Shown: positions 31,730 to 42,405 of the stretch, piece by piece | How positions within the stretch are numbered: position 1 is the stretch's first letter | Layout: each line of letters starts with the position of its first letter | NCBI GenBank assembly: GCA_001600175.1 | Contig: BCJC01000001.1 | Coordinates: forward strand, 4,449,652 to 4,513,651 | Source: Erythrobasidium yunnanense | Taxonomy: Eukaryota; Basidiomycota; Cystobasidiomycetes; Erythrobasidiales; Erythrobasidiaceae | Direction of reading: 5' to 3' | Length of the DNA: 64,000 nucleotides | Notes under the pieces: model-generated | Told to the model about the DNA's origin: nothing | Seen by the model: the letters and a program-made list of their open reading frames with translations, nothing else | Databases searched by the model: none | Translations under genes and position numbers: made by a program

Positions 31730-34560
31730 ATGCTTCAAGGATCGCGAAAGGTTTCGCCGAAGATTCATCTTTCGCTGATCAGAGTCTTGATTTTGTCTTG
31801 CATCCCAGTCGGCAGTGTACATACAAGACGCGTATCCAAACCAATCCAAGCTGAACAGCAGAATCATGCGAATCAGCCAGCTGTGTCAGGCTTTCAAGCT
31901 TCGAGCGCAAGATATAGGCTGGTCCGGCCTTCCGTCATTTTCAGCAAGCGAATACTCGTAGGCGCTGTCCTTGTCTCAGCTCTACTTTTGCTGTCACTGC
32001 GCAATCAGCAGACGCTCGGTAAGCTTTCCCATCGCTGAGTGACAATAGATCAGGTGAACTGAACGTTCCTGCTTCAGATGGCTTTAAGAGCCCGCTGACT
32101 AGCAGGAGTGCATCATGCTCATTCCAAGCCTCTGATGATCCTCTGCCAGTATACACGCACCATCAGCAAATCGTTTACAGCAATCATCCAGTATCGGCGC
32201 ATCGACCAAAACATCAATTCCATGACTGCTCGCATCCAATACCCGTAGAAAATCCCATGCTTACTGTCATTACGGCCACTAAAGATCCTGGACGCCACTT
32301 CGAAGAGACCGCTGCGAGCGTGCTTTCGCAAAGTCTGCGGGATCTTCGCTGGCTGATTATAGACGATCATTCAGAGAGCTCGGAATCTTTGGCTAGGATG
32401 GAGACAGTAGCGGAGCGCGATCCCCGAGTACTTGTCCTGCGCAGCAATGCAACGGGTGGCCTAGTCTCAGCTCGGAATCAAGGCTTGCAAGCAGTTGCTG
32501 AAAGGGCCGATCTTAGGGCTCCCTTCGTCGCCTTACTTGATGACGATGATATACTCGAGCTCACAGCTTTGGAGAAGGCTGTCTGGATGCTCCTTTCGAA
32601 CAAGAATTGGTCGATAGCTGGATATCACTTCGTCAAGTTTGGGTATCAAAATACGACCGAAACGCGCGGTTTACATTCGGGGCGCAGTAACTATTACAGG
32701 GTGAGCGTTTTCGGCGGTGTTGAAACCTTCCGCATCATTACATTACATTGGCCGGTCTGATGAGAAAGTGACGATACACAGGAGAACTACATTGCAAATT
32801 CTGCCGTCATACGATATAAAGATATTGGCTCCTGCAGATACGATACCAGTTTCGCTACAGGCGGGGAAGATTGGGACTTCTGGCTTTGCCTGGCTGAGAA
32901 GGGCCATTGGGGCGGAACATTGCCAGAGCTGGCATATTGGTGAGTCTGTCGTGTTAAGCCGTGCTGTCATGATAAGTATTCTTACTTAATACTCCGTAGG
33001 TATCGAGTGAATGACCCAAACTTTCGGAAAAGTCGGTGGGGAAACACCTTCTCCAATCACCAAGGTCATGCAGCACTCGTAGAGCACATAAAGAACAAGC
33101 ATGACACTCTGCACGATCATCTAGCCAACTTTGCGGCAGGGCACGTCCTGCCCTCACAGCCTCTCGAGCCTGTAAACTGGCACGACCGCTTCGAGAACAA
33201 GATGGTCATGACTGGCTCGCGTGACAGTATTCTCTTCGTCTTACCTTGGATGGCAATGGGCGGTGCGGACATAGGAGCTTTGCGCATGCTGGAAGTTTTG
33301 ACGAACCAAGGCTTTCGCGTGACCGTGATTTGCACTCTGTACGATCCACCCACCAGTATAATACTGCAGCCGCTTTTCATGCAGTGGACACATGACATCC
33401 ATATCCTGCCTAGCTTCCTCCGGGGTTCAGACATGGCGCCTTACATCGCTTATCTAGCTCGTTCGCGATCGATCACTTCTATCCTGTTCAGCAATTCGAT
33501 GCTTTTATACGACCTTCTCCCGGTACTACGAGAAAAGCTGCCAACAACAATCGCGTTTGTCGATTACCTTCACAACGAGAGCGAAGACTGGAAATCAGGC
33601 GGCTACCCTCGATATTCCGTGCTCTACCAAAGATACATCGATAGGACGATTGCGTCCTCTGAATATCTGAAGGATTGGATGGTTCAGCGGGGTCACCAAG
33701 AGGATAGAATAGGTGTTGTCAAGCTTGGCGTCGATTTGGAAGAGATGAGAAGTGTCGGCAATCGCTCGAGCGTCCAGGCGGAGCTGCGAAAGGAGCTATA
33801 CAATATCACCGCTCCCACGACCATCGTGCTCACAGTCGCGCGCCTCGACAACCAAAAACGGCCCCTTCTTATACCCGAAATAATTTCAGAGCTCGTCTCA
33901 AGCCATGGCTTCCAAACGTGCGGCAAGCCAAGCAGCTCCTCGCATATGACGCTATTCATGGTCGTAGTTGGCACAGGCTCACTTAAAAGCCAGCTGGAAA
34001 AGGAGATCGCCAGGCTAGACCTTCAGGACTGCGTATTCCTAGCAGGGATGCAAGGCGACACTAAGCCTTACTATCTGTCGGCCGATGTCTTCCTTCTGCC
34101 GTCCTCGCACGAGGGCATATCGGTAGCGGTAAGTGAAGCGATGGCTGCAGGCTTGCCTGTAATAGCTACAAAAGCAGGAGCTCTACCGGAGCAGCTCGGA
34201 ACAGAGAGTGACCCTTTGCAAGCGGGTATACTGGTGACAGCCCATGATGGAGAGGAAAGTCTGCCGGTCGCTGGAGATTACGCTAAAGCTCTAGCTGACC
34301 TCCTGAAGAATACGAACGAAATGCAACGACTAGCAAGCAATGGCGTCGAGAGAACTCGCGAAATGGACTGGCGGAATTCGCTGCAGGCTATAGTCCCGGA
34401 GCTGGACCTCGCTCTCCTCGCACGTAAGCGACCAAGATCCCGCAAAGAGCTGGAGCTTCTGCCTCACCCTGCAGCGGAACTTGCGGCTCAGACACAGTTG
34501 CAAGAGTTTAATAGGTTCTTCGACCTCAAGAAGACTCAGCAAAGGCTGGGAGACTGGTAA
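31730..34560 (+). CDS. GT2/GT4 fusion glycosyltransferase, diverged copy C
   Basis: Exons 31730-32018, 32078-32700, 32782-32939 and 33000-34560 give 876 residues. A membrane anchor lies at about 74-90 (RILVGAVLVSALLLLSL). The GT2 domain is complete in its key parts: MLTVITATKDPG, the DxD block FVALLDDDDILELTALEKA (acids at about 251-254), and GGEDWDFWLCLAEKGHWGG. The GT4 domain follows, with TVARLDNQKRPLLIP and the EX7E pair at about E728 and E736 (HEGISVAVSEAM). The intron that splits DY-LHNES in copies A and B is absent here. The C-terminal six-cysteine tail of A and B is replaced by a short basic and Gln-rich end. Two catalytic modules on one chain suggest two successive sugar additions. 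Confidence 0.87.
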
Positions 34561-35155
34561 TTGCGATACGGCGATCAGCGGCGGCAAAGCTGTCAGATCC
34601 GAACACGTCTCCATGACAGTCACAGTCTGCCAGTCGTAGCCATCTTCACCGCCTAAAAAAGCACAGCGGTCCAGGTTGGCGCGAAGCGGCTCCAGCCGGA
34701 ACACTGCTTGGCTGTTGCTGGCTCGAGCACACGATCCTCAGGCTGCAGCCTGCAACCGTGCCTATATCATAACATGGCGTAGTCATGACTGCAACGCGAC
34801 GGCGGCAGGGCTGTACACAGCATGGCAGTCGCAGCGTTACGAAGCGCCGGGGACAGCCGGTTGAGGCGGCTTTCCAGATGATGCGAGCCACTCCGGAGGA
34901 CTTTCGCTCTGTTTAAGCTGCTAGACGAGCGATAGCTTTGTCGCCTAAAGTGCATTTAGACTGGCTTCATCGGGCTTCAAGATGTGGTGGCTAGATTTAC
35001 CAAAGTGCATCTATACTCTACTGTCTGCCGTACATGCAAGAGGAGCCGTAAGCCCATTTCTATGCCCAAAAATGTCCATTGTGAGGGGCCTGAATTCTAC
35101 CTTGATAAGAAAATACCCGACTGATACAACATCACGTCTCCCTACTTGCCAGCGG
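34561..35155. other. convergent 3' spacer
   Basis: 595 bases between the 3' ends of copy C (plus) and GT92 B (minus). The open frames here match nothing recognisable. Confidence 0.5.
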
Positions 35156-36790
35156 TCAAAAGTCCATCTTTACAATAGCTTTGAGGGCTGCCGGTTCATT
35201 GACAAGCGAAGGACGGCGTCCTCCCTGCAAGCCCGCATGAAATGCGATTGCATTCTGACCGTACCAACTGTTCCTCATGCTCTCATCCATTACTAATACC
35301 TTATGAGGTCTCTGCATGATATCGGCTAGATGTTCGCTCCCCTCGAAGACCTTCTGCTCTAGCTGGCTAGGTGTCGGGACGAAATTTCGATAACACATCG
35401 CTTCACCACCGTTTGTGACGCGCCAATTTGTAGTCGGATTGTCGAGATCTGAAGTAAGGGTCTCTTCAGCTAAGCAGCAGGGCTACTGGCTAGGGATTGC
35501 ACGCACGCTTGAGTCTGTCTAGACAATCCTGCAGGGAACGCTGGCCGAAATCTGCAAGTTTTGCACTCTGTCAGCTGGAGGAAGACGAGTGCGAGGAAAG
35601 TAGCGTTGCAGTCGACTTACGAGCTACCATGAGAGGCTCGCGAAGGAATGTATCAAGCTCCTGCTTTTCGAATTCTTTTGTTTCGACACCTCCTTGGACG
35701 TTGCGCAAGCTCTGAGAGGGACTAGCGACTCCAGCAAACGACCGATCAAAGGCTGGAACACAGTTGTGTGCAGTCGTGATCTTTCCCGCTAGTCCTTGAG
35801 GAGTGCCTCGGGCTGCTACCTGCATTGAATCTTCAGTTGCGAATATCGCGATAGCGTCATTGTGGAAATGCCGACCTTTCCAGCTCCGCGAGCCATGTTA
35901 GCAGCTGTCCGATGGTACACGGAGTCGAGTACAGACCGTGACGGAGCATCGACTAATCCAACATTCATGAATTGTCCATTCCGAGTCAGGAATAGGCAGC
36001 GACTTGCACTCAAGTCGGGCTGCATTAAATAGTCGTGCAGCGGGAACTGGTACTGTCCAGCGTCGAGCCGTGCGGGTTTGCCAGCCCACGGATATACTTG
36101 GCTGAACTGTAAAAACTCGTCCACATCGAAGTGGAAGAGCCATTGTGTTTTATTGCCATAGTTCGCCTGGCAGTGCGTGAGTAGCTTGCCATGGAACCAT
36201 TTGTGCTCTTTCTGCCCCTCCGCTGGCAGACGGGGGAGCACACTCGATCAGCTATGACTACAAAGTATCATTCAAAGTACACACCTTCGTCAGGCGGACC
36301 GTGAAGGGTAACCATGCCGCGCTCGATATAGGGCAGAAGGAGCTTTGTTGTGCTAGGCGATTTTTTGTGATCGTAAAGATAGAAGTGCTGCACTCCTCTA
36401 TATTCGATGCCATAAAGAAGCATGTCAGAGCTTGTCACGATTCCGAGTCCTTGCGCGTAGAAGTACTTACAGCAATCGATGATATGTGAGCCATTCATCG
36501 AGGTAGTCGTCCTCCCACGCTGCTATAGCACAGACAGTCAAATTGTACGACTGCCATCCATTCCCGTCCGTTGTCGAGCGAGGAGTTACATCCAATATCT
36601 CGCGCGCCAGGCTGTCAGGCTTTCCTCGAGAGTGAAGCAGAAGAAGGCTAGCTGGCGGTTGCCATTGCCAGTGGACGAGGGAGCTGGCCAACACAGCGAG
36701 GATGCATATGAAGCCCAGTTTCCATCTATGCGATGAGAAGAAGAATGAACGCTGAAATGCTGGACCAAGTGGTTCGTAGTCGCCAGGCAT
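35156..36790 (-). CDS. GT92-type glycosyltransferase, paralogue B
   Basis: Paralogue of the gene at 4260-5886, clearly more diverged from it than copies A and B are from each other. The anchor is at residues ~25-39. GT92 marks are YLDEWLTYHRLL, GVQHFYLYDHKKS, YIERGMVTLHGPPDE, WLFHFDVDEFLQFSQVY with the DxD, FPLHDYL, and MCYRNFVPTP...MRNSWYGQNAI. Introns occur at matching places, including the late one joining LKP to EETLTSD near 35470-35505. The family transfers galactose or related sugars in the Golgi, and the exact activity is unknown. It is convergent with copy C, and its anchor and motifs look functional. Confidence 0.82.
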
Positions 36791-37568
36791 AGTGAAACGA
36801 GGCTGCTTTCGCCAACGGAAAGCTGATGTTAGTCAGATATGTTGTAGATGCGCGATGAGAGTACAGTAGCAGGTCTCTGGCATTATCAGCAGGAAGTCAT
36901 TTCATCAAATAATCGCCTGCGGAGCGCTGAGAAAACAGACGCGCAGTAACGATTGCTGGGGAAAGACATGGCAGGGATTGTCAAAACAGGTCGCATTCCT
37001 CACCTCGCACGACGCGTAAATACCGTATTTATATGGCAGCAGTAAATATCGCCAAGGTCTGACGGGACGCGTTTTCTGCATGAGCCTTGAGCTATTGATG
37101 AAAGGCAAGCCTGTAATAATAAACGTACGAAGCATATCGAGTCGCTTCGAGAGTGAAAGCAGGGATGCAGATTACAATGAGGCCTGACTTGCTATGCATG
37201 TTAACGTTTCAGCCTACAAAGTATTGAAGTAGGCCTGACTTTGGCCAGAGCAACACTTTGGAAAGAAACCTGCTTGGCTTGACACGTTCTGTACAATACA
37301 ACATACATTCCTTTGACGTCCTCCTTCTGCCACAGGCTGATGCTTGCGCCATCGGGAGCTTCCCGTATCGTGGGGTCGCGATGAGTGACAGAGATGTTTC
37401 TCTTCAGCTTGGATGCTTGGTCTCCTCCTGCGTGCGTCTCCGGCAGTAGCGAGTATCGGCATTCGTTTTCCGAATTGAGATCTTTCAAGCAACTCGTCGA
37501 GAATGGCAGACTGAGCTCGCTTATCAGGCTGATAAGGCGCAGAACCTGAGAAGTCGCTGGTACGACAA
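36791..37568. promoter_or_regulatory. spacer: promoter of GT92 B
   Basis: 778 bases between two minus-strand genes. It should hold the GT92 B promoter and the hydrolase B terminator region. Open frames of up to ~125 codons (37214-37591) match nothing. Confidence 0.45.
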
Positions 37569-38507
37569 CTATTCTGCGCGGGTGAGATCACTCAGGACAG
37601 CTTGCGCCCGATTGAGGAGCAGTGTGTAATGGGTTTCTCCCTCAAACACCTCCAATATACTCCCGACTAGAGCTTGCGAAGCGTTTTTGGCCATTTCCAG
37701 AGGTATATGCTTATCCAATTCTCCATACCACAGCCTGATACCGGGATAACGTATATGCTCCAGCTTGAAGCCCCAGCTGGACGCCATGAGCTTGCACTCT
37801 TGCGCTATACCAGCAGATCCTTGTTTGAAAGCTTCTCTTTCATTCTCGACCAGCATATCGATCTGTTCATCGTTTTCGGCCAGCGCACGTTCGCTCTCGG
37901 GAGAATCTTCATCGAAGTTGGCTAGGAAGAGATCCCTCATCACATGCTCGCTCGCAGTCCTCGACACAGTGCCGATGAGCTTATCGATGATCTTTTCGAT
38001 GACAGACTCGGGCAGCCAGACCGTGAAGAGATTGAGGATATATCGCTGAAGACCGGCTCCTCCGACTCCTAGTAGCCAAGGAGCTACTAGTCCTACGCCT
38101 TTGACCCTGTCTCTAGCTAATAATTGTGCGCATGCTAGAGCATACGCTGCTCCTGCTGATGCCGCGAGCAGGTAGACTGCGTCGATACTGAGGTGATCAA
38201 GCAAGGCCGCAACGTCGCTGGGATAGTCGAGTATCGTTCGTTTTGGAAGTGGAGAAGATAGACCTATGGCGGGTCTGTCGAGCGATATGACCTGCAATCG
38301 CAATGAGGAAGCAGCGGAGTACAGCTGAGCAGCTTCAAGGCGGGAGCCAGGCATGCCGTGGAAGTAGACGATGTAGTGTGTTGGCTGTAGGCATCCGTAG
38401 GTTGCGTAACTTAGGTATCTTCCATCTTGCAGGGTAAAGACCTGCTCGACCCCATCGGCGTACGACAGTTGACGCGCCTTCGAAGGGCTCCTTAGGCTTT
38501 GATCCAT
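37569..38507 (-). CDS. alpha/beta hydrolase, paralogue B
   Basis: Single exon, 312 residues, paralogous to hydrolase A. The visible catalytic parts are HGMPGSR, the nucleophile elbow LLAASAGAAYAL (Ser117), an acid in YGELDKHIP and the histidine in FEGETHYTLL. The elbow has Ala where paralogue A has Gly (AASAGA against GMSTGG), a change seen in some lipase and lactonase relatives. No signal peptide is seen. The substrate is unknown. It marks the right edge of the duplicated cluster genes and is followed by the unrelated Rieske gene. Confidence 0.8.
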   Translation of the reverse strand: MDQSLRSPSKARQLSYADGVEQVFTLQDGRYLSYATYGCLQPTHYIVYFHGMPGSRLEAAQLYSAASSLRLQVISLDRPAIGLSSPLPKRTILDYPSDVAALLDHLSIDAVYLLAASAGAAYALACAQLLARDRVKGVGLVAPWLLGVGGAGLQRYILNLFTVWLPESVIEKIIDKLIGTVSRTASEHVMRDLFLANFDEDSPESERALAENDEQIDMLVENEREAFKQGSAGIAQECKLMASSWGFKLEHIRYPGIRLWYGELDKHIPLEMAKNASQALVGSILEVFEGETHYTLLLNRAQAVLSDLTRAE

Positions 38508-38861
38508 GCTCCCGACATATCATGAAGCTGCCACAGCAGAGATCTATAATGATTCGTGGCTTAGAGACCTTTCGTAGACTTGCTTGACAGGCAATGATGC
38601 CTGCGAAAAAGAAGGTGTCGTCTCGCAGAGTGTGCTATAGCGTTCAGCGTCCTGTCAGAAGAAGCGTGAGCAAGCAGAAGAGTTGCCTGTCAAATTTCGT
38701 CTCCATTGTTGATCGAGGTTAAGGACAAGGACAAGCTGCAGTCGTAACGTTTGCAGAAAAGGCATGTAAGGAGGATAGCGCCTGTGTACTACTGTACATT
38801 ACACGACTTAAGGGTGGTCTGTCTCTCTATGCTCTCTTGTCTGATCTCATCTCGTCGCCTT
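38508..38861. promoter_or_regulatory. spacer between hydrolase B and Rieske gene
   Basis: 354 bases holding the hydrolase B promoter and the 3' end of the Rieske gene. No gene was recognised. Confidence 0.5.
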
Positions 38862-39920
38862 CTAACCGACGATGAGCTTATCCTCTCCTTCCGCGAACGA
38901 GTACTCGGGGACTTCCAAGTTGAGCGGAGCAGGCCCTCTTCTGATTCTTCCAGAGATATCGTAGTGGGAACCATGGCAGGGGCAGTACCAACCACCGTAG
39001 TCACCAGCTTCTCCGATGGGGACACAACCGAGATGGGTGCACACGCCCAGCATGACTAGCCATTCTGGCCTCTGCGTCCTGTCGCTGTCCTTCTGAGGAT
39101 CTCGTAGCGACTTTACATCCACTCCGTTCGCTTCATCGATCTCAGACTTTGTTCGATGTCGGATAAAGACGGGCTTGCCTCGCCACTGCAGTTAACTTCA
39201 GTATAGCACTTGTAAACGGTCTCTATGGATATATCTCACCTTGATGATGACGTTCTTGCCTTCAGGGATCGAGTTCATGTCTACTTCGACCTTTGCGAGT
39301 GCAAGTACATCTGCGGATGCCGACATGTTCTTCAGGAAGTCTGAAACGAGGGATTTGGCTCCAGCAGCAGTGATGAGACCCATTGTTCCGATTGCAAAGT
39401 ACGAGAATCCCTTGCTGCTCGATTCAGATACACCCTTTGTGTATTTTGTAAAGTTGGGGACTTGGGATGCATGCGAGCCGATGTCTCTTGCCAGGGGTGT
39501 GCGTGGGACATGCTCTCCCTGTGCTTTTGCAATGTTGCTTCTTGAAGAGGTGGAAAAGAGTCTTTGGTTGTATGCGCCGGCGTTGGGAAGAGCTGAAATG
39601 GGACGGAGAGGCTCTTCATCAGAGAGCAGTCGCAAGAGCATAGCGTAAACGAGTATAAGCTCACCATTCATTGGTGTTCTGACTCGCATCTGGCCAGATG
39701 GTCCTACGCTGATATTGACGCTCCATTTGGGGACGGTCAAGTCTGCCCTATGGATGGGAGAAGGGCCATGGTCATGGCTGCCCATCTCGCCGTGATGTCC
39801 GCCAGCGAGAGCCTTCAAGTTGATGCCTTTTGCTACAGGGACCCCGAAAGCGTTTGCGCTCACTGTTGGGGTCAGGTTGTACATTGTGCGCGAAACCGAG
39901 CTGAAGCGTGAGAGCGACAT
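38862..39920 (-). CDS. RIP1: Rieske iron-sulfur subunit of respiratory complex III
   Basis: The 2Fe-2S ligands are clear: CTHLGC and CPCHGSHYD, followed by [14 protein letters not shown]. Upstream is the single membrane helix ([22 protein letters not shown]) and the flexible hinge ([16 protein letters not shown]). The protein sits in the inner mitochondrial membrane and passes electrons from ubiquinol to cytochrome c1. Two introns are seen: one after RVRTPMN (near 39600-39665) and one before [12 protein letters not shown] (near 39190-39240). The N-terminal part, ~85 residues with His-rich [19 protein letters not shown] before the usual FSTSS presequence region, is longer than in yeast. A shorter start at the in-frame Met of MRVRTPMN is possible. 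Confidence 0.92.
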
Positions 39921-40371
39921 GGCTGAGACAGCGGAAGGGATATCGTCAGCTTTCGTCCATTATACATCTTTCGTATCTTGCATCGCTGTTCTGCCCACCT
40001 GCTGTCTTCGCCGTCAGATTTTGGGTGTATCGAATCGAGGCAGAGGGTCAGGGAGGGCAACTTTGGGCAGAGGCCCAATCAGATCAGACAAGATTGTCAG
40101 ACAGACGGAGATTGAGCAGGCCAACGTAGGGCGATCCTGAGACACAATACAGCATATACTATACCATTGCAAGATCAGCAGCGAGGTCTTCATGCCTTGA
40201 CATTCCGACTCCGACTGCCTCAGCCTCAGCGATGCCTCAAGAAGTCATCTGCATCCGCATGAACTGGTTTGCGAGTGATATACTACAACACTGATGGTCC
40301 GGTCCAGCGAAGCTGCCCTCAAGAGCCAGACCCACTGCCTTTCCTACGTAGACCATGAATCGTACCTGCGT
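39921..40371. other. promoter-side spacer of the Rieske gene
   Basis: 451 bases between two minus-strand genes. It should hold the Rieske promoter. Nothing else was recognised. Confidence 0.45.
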
Positions 40372-40983
40372 CTATTCCGGAACCGCAACATACTTCCCAA
40401 AACCGGTCTTGTCTTTGTGATGTCTGCTGTTGATGATGGGTAGCCTCGGCTCCCTGATCTTCTCACTGCCAGGCTCGTGCTGCAGATCGTCCTTGAGCCT
40501 CCACGAGTAGGCGGGACGTTTGAGGTTGTGCTTGTCCAGGTATCTGGCTCCGATTTTACCAGCAGCCAGGCCACCAAAAGCAACATTGAGAACTCCTCCG
40601 ACAAGAAGTGGTGGTCCTCCTCCCAGTACTCCACCTAGGATCTCGGTGTTCTTTCGGACTGTCGCACCAACGTCATCCCGCTTCTTCTTCCTGACATCTG
40701 CAGGTTGAGCTGAGAAGGCGTCGTGCAAGCCGCCAGCCGCCTCTCCAGCGAAGAATCCGGCAAAACGCCCGCATTTCCTGCCCAGCTTCTTGGGGCCAGC
40801 TGTTCCCATACCAGCGGCTTTACCGAGAAAGTTTCCATAAGCTAAGCTGTTTCGCGCGTAGCGTTCTTTCTTTTCGGGAGAGAGGAGTTGCTTCTTAGTT
40901 CGAGGCTTTGGATCCTCCGGCAGATCGCGGTTGGCCAGATTGGTACTGTCGAGGGAGCTACTCCTTGCTGCTATGGCGGACAT
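40372..40983 (-). CDS. conserved-looking protein of unknown function
   Basis: 203 residues from the ATG at 40983. The frame continues upstream to about 41022, but only with a TTG. I do not recognise a family. The N-terminal third is basic and polar (PRTKKQLLSPEKKERYARN). The middle is rich in Gly and Ala (GKAAGMGTAGPKKLGRKCGRFAGFF-type pattern), with a possible weak membrane stretch (GGVLGGGPPLLVGGVLNVAFGGLAAG). The tail is basic. Codon use and the lack of internal stops over 200 codons support a real gene. It may be a membrane-associated or mitochondrial protein. Confidence 0.55.
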   Translation of the reverse strand: MSAIAARSSSLDSTNLANRDLPEDPKPRTKKQLLSPEKKERYARNSLAYGNFLGKAAGMGTAGPKKLGRKCGRFAGFFAGEAAGGLHDAFSAQPADVRKKKRDDVGATVRKNTEILGGVLGGGPPLLVGGVLNVAFGGLAAGKIGARYLDKHNLKRPAYSWRLKDDLQHEPGSEKIREPRLPIINSRHHKDKTGFGKYVAVPE

Positions 40984-41334
40984 CGTAATAGTATCTGGTT
41001 GGCAGAAAGACAAGGAGGCCAAGCTGAAGAGGCAGCTGGCTCAGAGTCCAATGGAAAAAGGGTCGCATTCCCTTGCGTCAGCTCACAAAGGCAGAATACC
41101 AAGGTGACCTGAACAACGCGCTGTGAGGATCGTATGCTGAGGACAGGTGAGGAGAGGTTGTACGAAGACAGCGAAAGCAGCGCAGGGAGACACGCAGGGC
41201 CTGTCTAGTTGATCTTTCAGCGCGCCAAATCGGGGGCTTTAGAGGCAGCATGTGACTGCGATTGCGCACCATAGCTGAAAGAGACATCGCATCGGCGTCT
41301 GCGGAAGGGCCGGCATGCGACAACCGGTTCGTCT
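40984..41334. other. spacer between two minus-strand genes
   Basis: 351 bases with the promoter of the small unknown gene. An 81-codon open frame at 41078-41323 matches nothing. Confidence 0.45.
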
Positions 41335-42292
41335 TCAGCTCGCAAAGATAACGTTCAAGCCTTTGTACTTGACGAAGGCGAAAACGGCAGCTAAGCTAGC
41401 GACGGCGGTCACCAGGTCCAGCTGGACTATCGCCCATAGCCAGAGTGTACCAAGAGCCGGACATCTCCGCATAACTGGAAAGGAAAGGCGTTAGTCAATC
41501 TTAGCAGCAGGAAGAAATGGCTCAGAGATATTCGAGCTCACCTCGCAAATACGATGCTGTGTTGACTAGGAAGACCATATACGATCCTCCTATTGCAGAG
41601 AACCCAAACAGGGTGATCTTCGTGAGCATATTTGAGGGGTAGTGCGAAGTGAGGTAGAGGATGAACACGAGGCCTTAGAATCGTAGCGGCATAGCGTCAG
41701 CTGTCTAGTCGGCTCTCACTTTAATATGGGACTTACCTGGCAAGACATCCATGGCGCGACCTAGCTCGCCCTTGAATGTCACATCCTGGCCGTATTGCGC
41801 GTGTATCATCATGTCCCTATGTGATATCTATCAGATGTCGCTTCTTGCGGCGTCACCCAAGGGATATACGTACATGCACAGCCAAAGCGTCCCAAATACG
41901 ATAGTGTAGAGGAATAAGCGAAACATCTCTTCGCCAAACTCAGATATCTCTGGACCTTCTTCTTCTTCCTCTTCATCATTACCTGATGAGCCCTCTTGCT
42001 GTCCAAGTTCGTCGGATCCAGCGTCATCTTGGGCAGACTGGTCGTTCGTTTCTTCGCCGTCTATAAGCTCGACCAGCTTCTTGGAAGGTGAAGCTTTGCG
42101 CTTTGTTAAGGTGGATGCATCGGCGTTGAGCGCATCTAGCTCGCTGGGCCGGACTATCTTGTATGCTTTGGCCTTGCCATTGCCAACGCGAGGTAGCTGG
42201 CCATTCAGGACATTCGTTTGGTTTATTATCTGGAATATATCGTCTTGATCAAGTTCATCGGTATGCGAGGCTCGCTTTTTGCCTTTTGACAT
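41335..42292 (-). CDS. fungal multi-pass membrane protein, DUF7719-like
   Basis: The N-terminal half is polar and acidic (MSKGKKRASHTDELDQDD, then a Glu-run EEEEEEGPEISEFGEEMF) and leads into about four membrane helices: FRLFLYTIVFGTLWLCMY, LVFILYLTSHYPSNML, LFGFSAIGGSYMVFLV, and LWLWAIVQLDLVTAVASLAA. The segments HAQYGQ and RRCPALGTLWLWAIVQLD recall the fungal DUF7719 family, whose function is unknown. Three introns (near 41815-41875, 41675-41740 and 41475-41545) keep the frame. The stop is at 41335-41337. The 113 bases to the next gene are very short. Confidence 0.65.
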
Positions 42293-42405
42293 GTCAGTAT
42301 CGATGGAAGAGCGAGAGCCGAAGAATGAGATGCGGTACTTGATTGCGACTGACTATTTACAAGATGACTGAACGACTACTATGAGTAGAATAATGCGCAG
42401 ACGGA

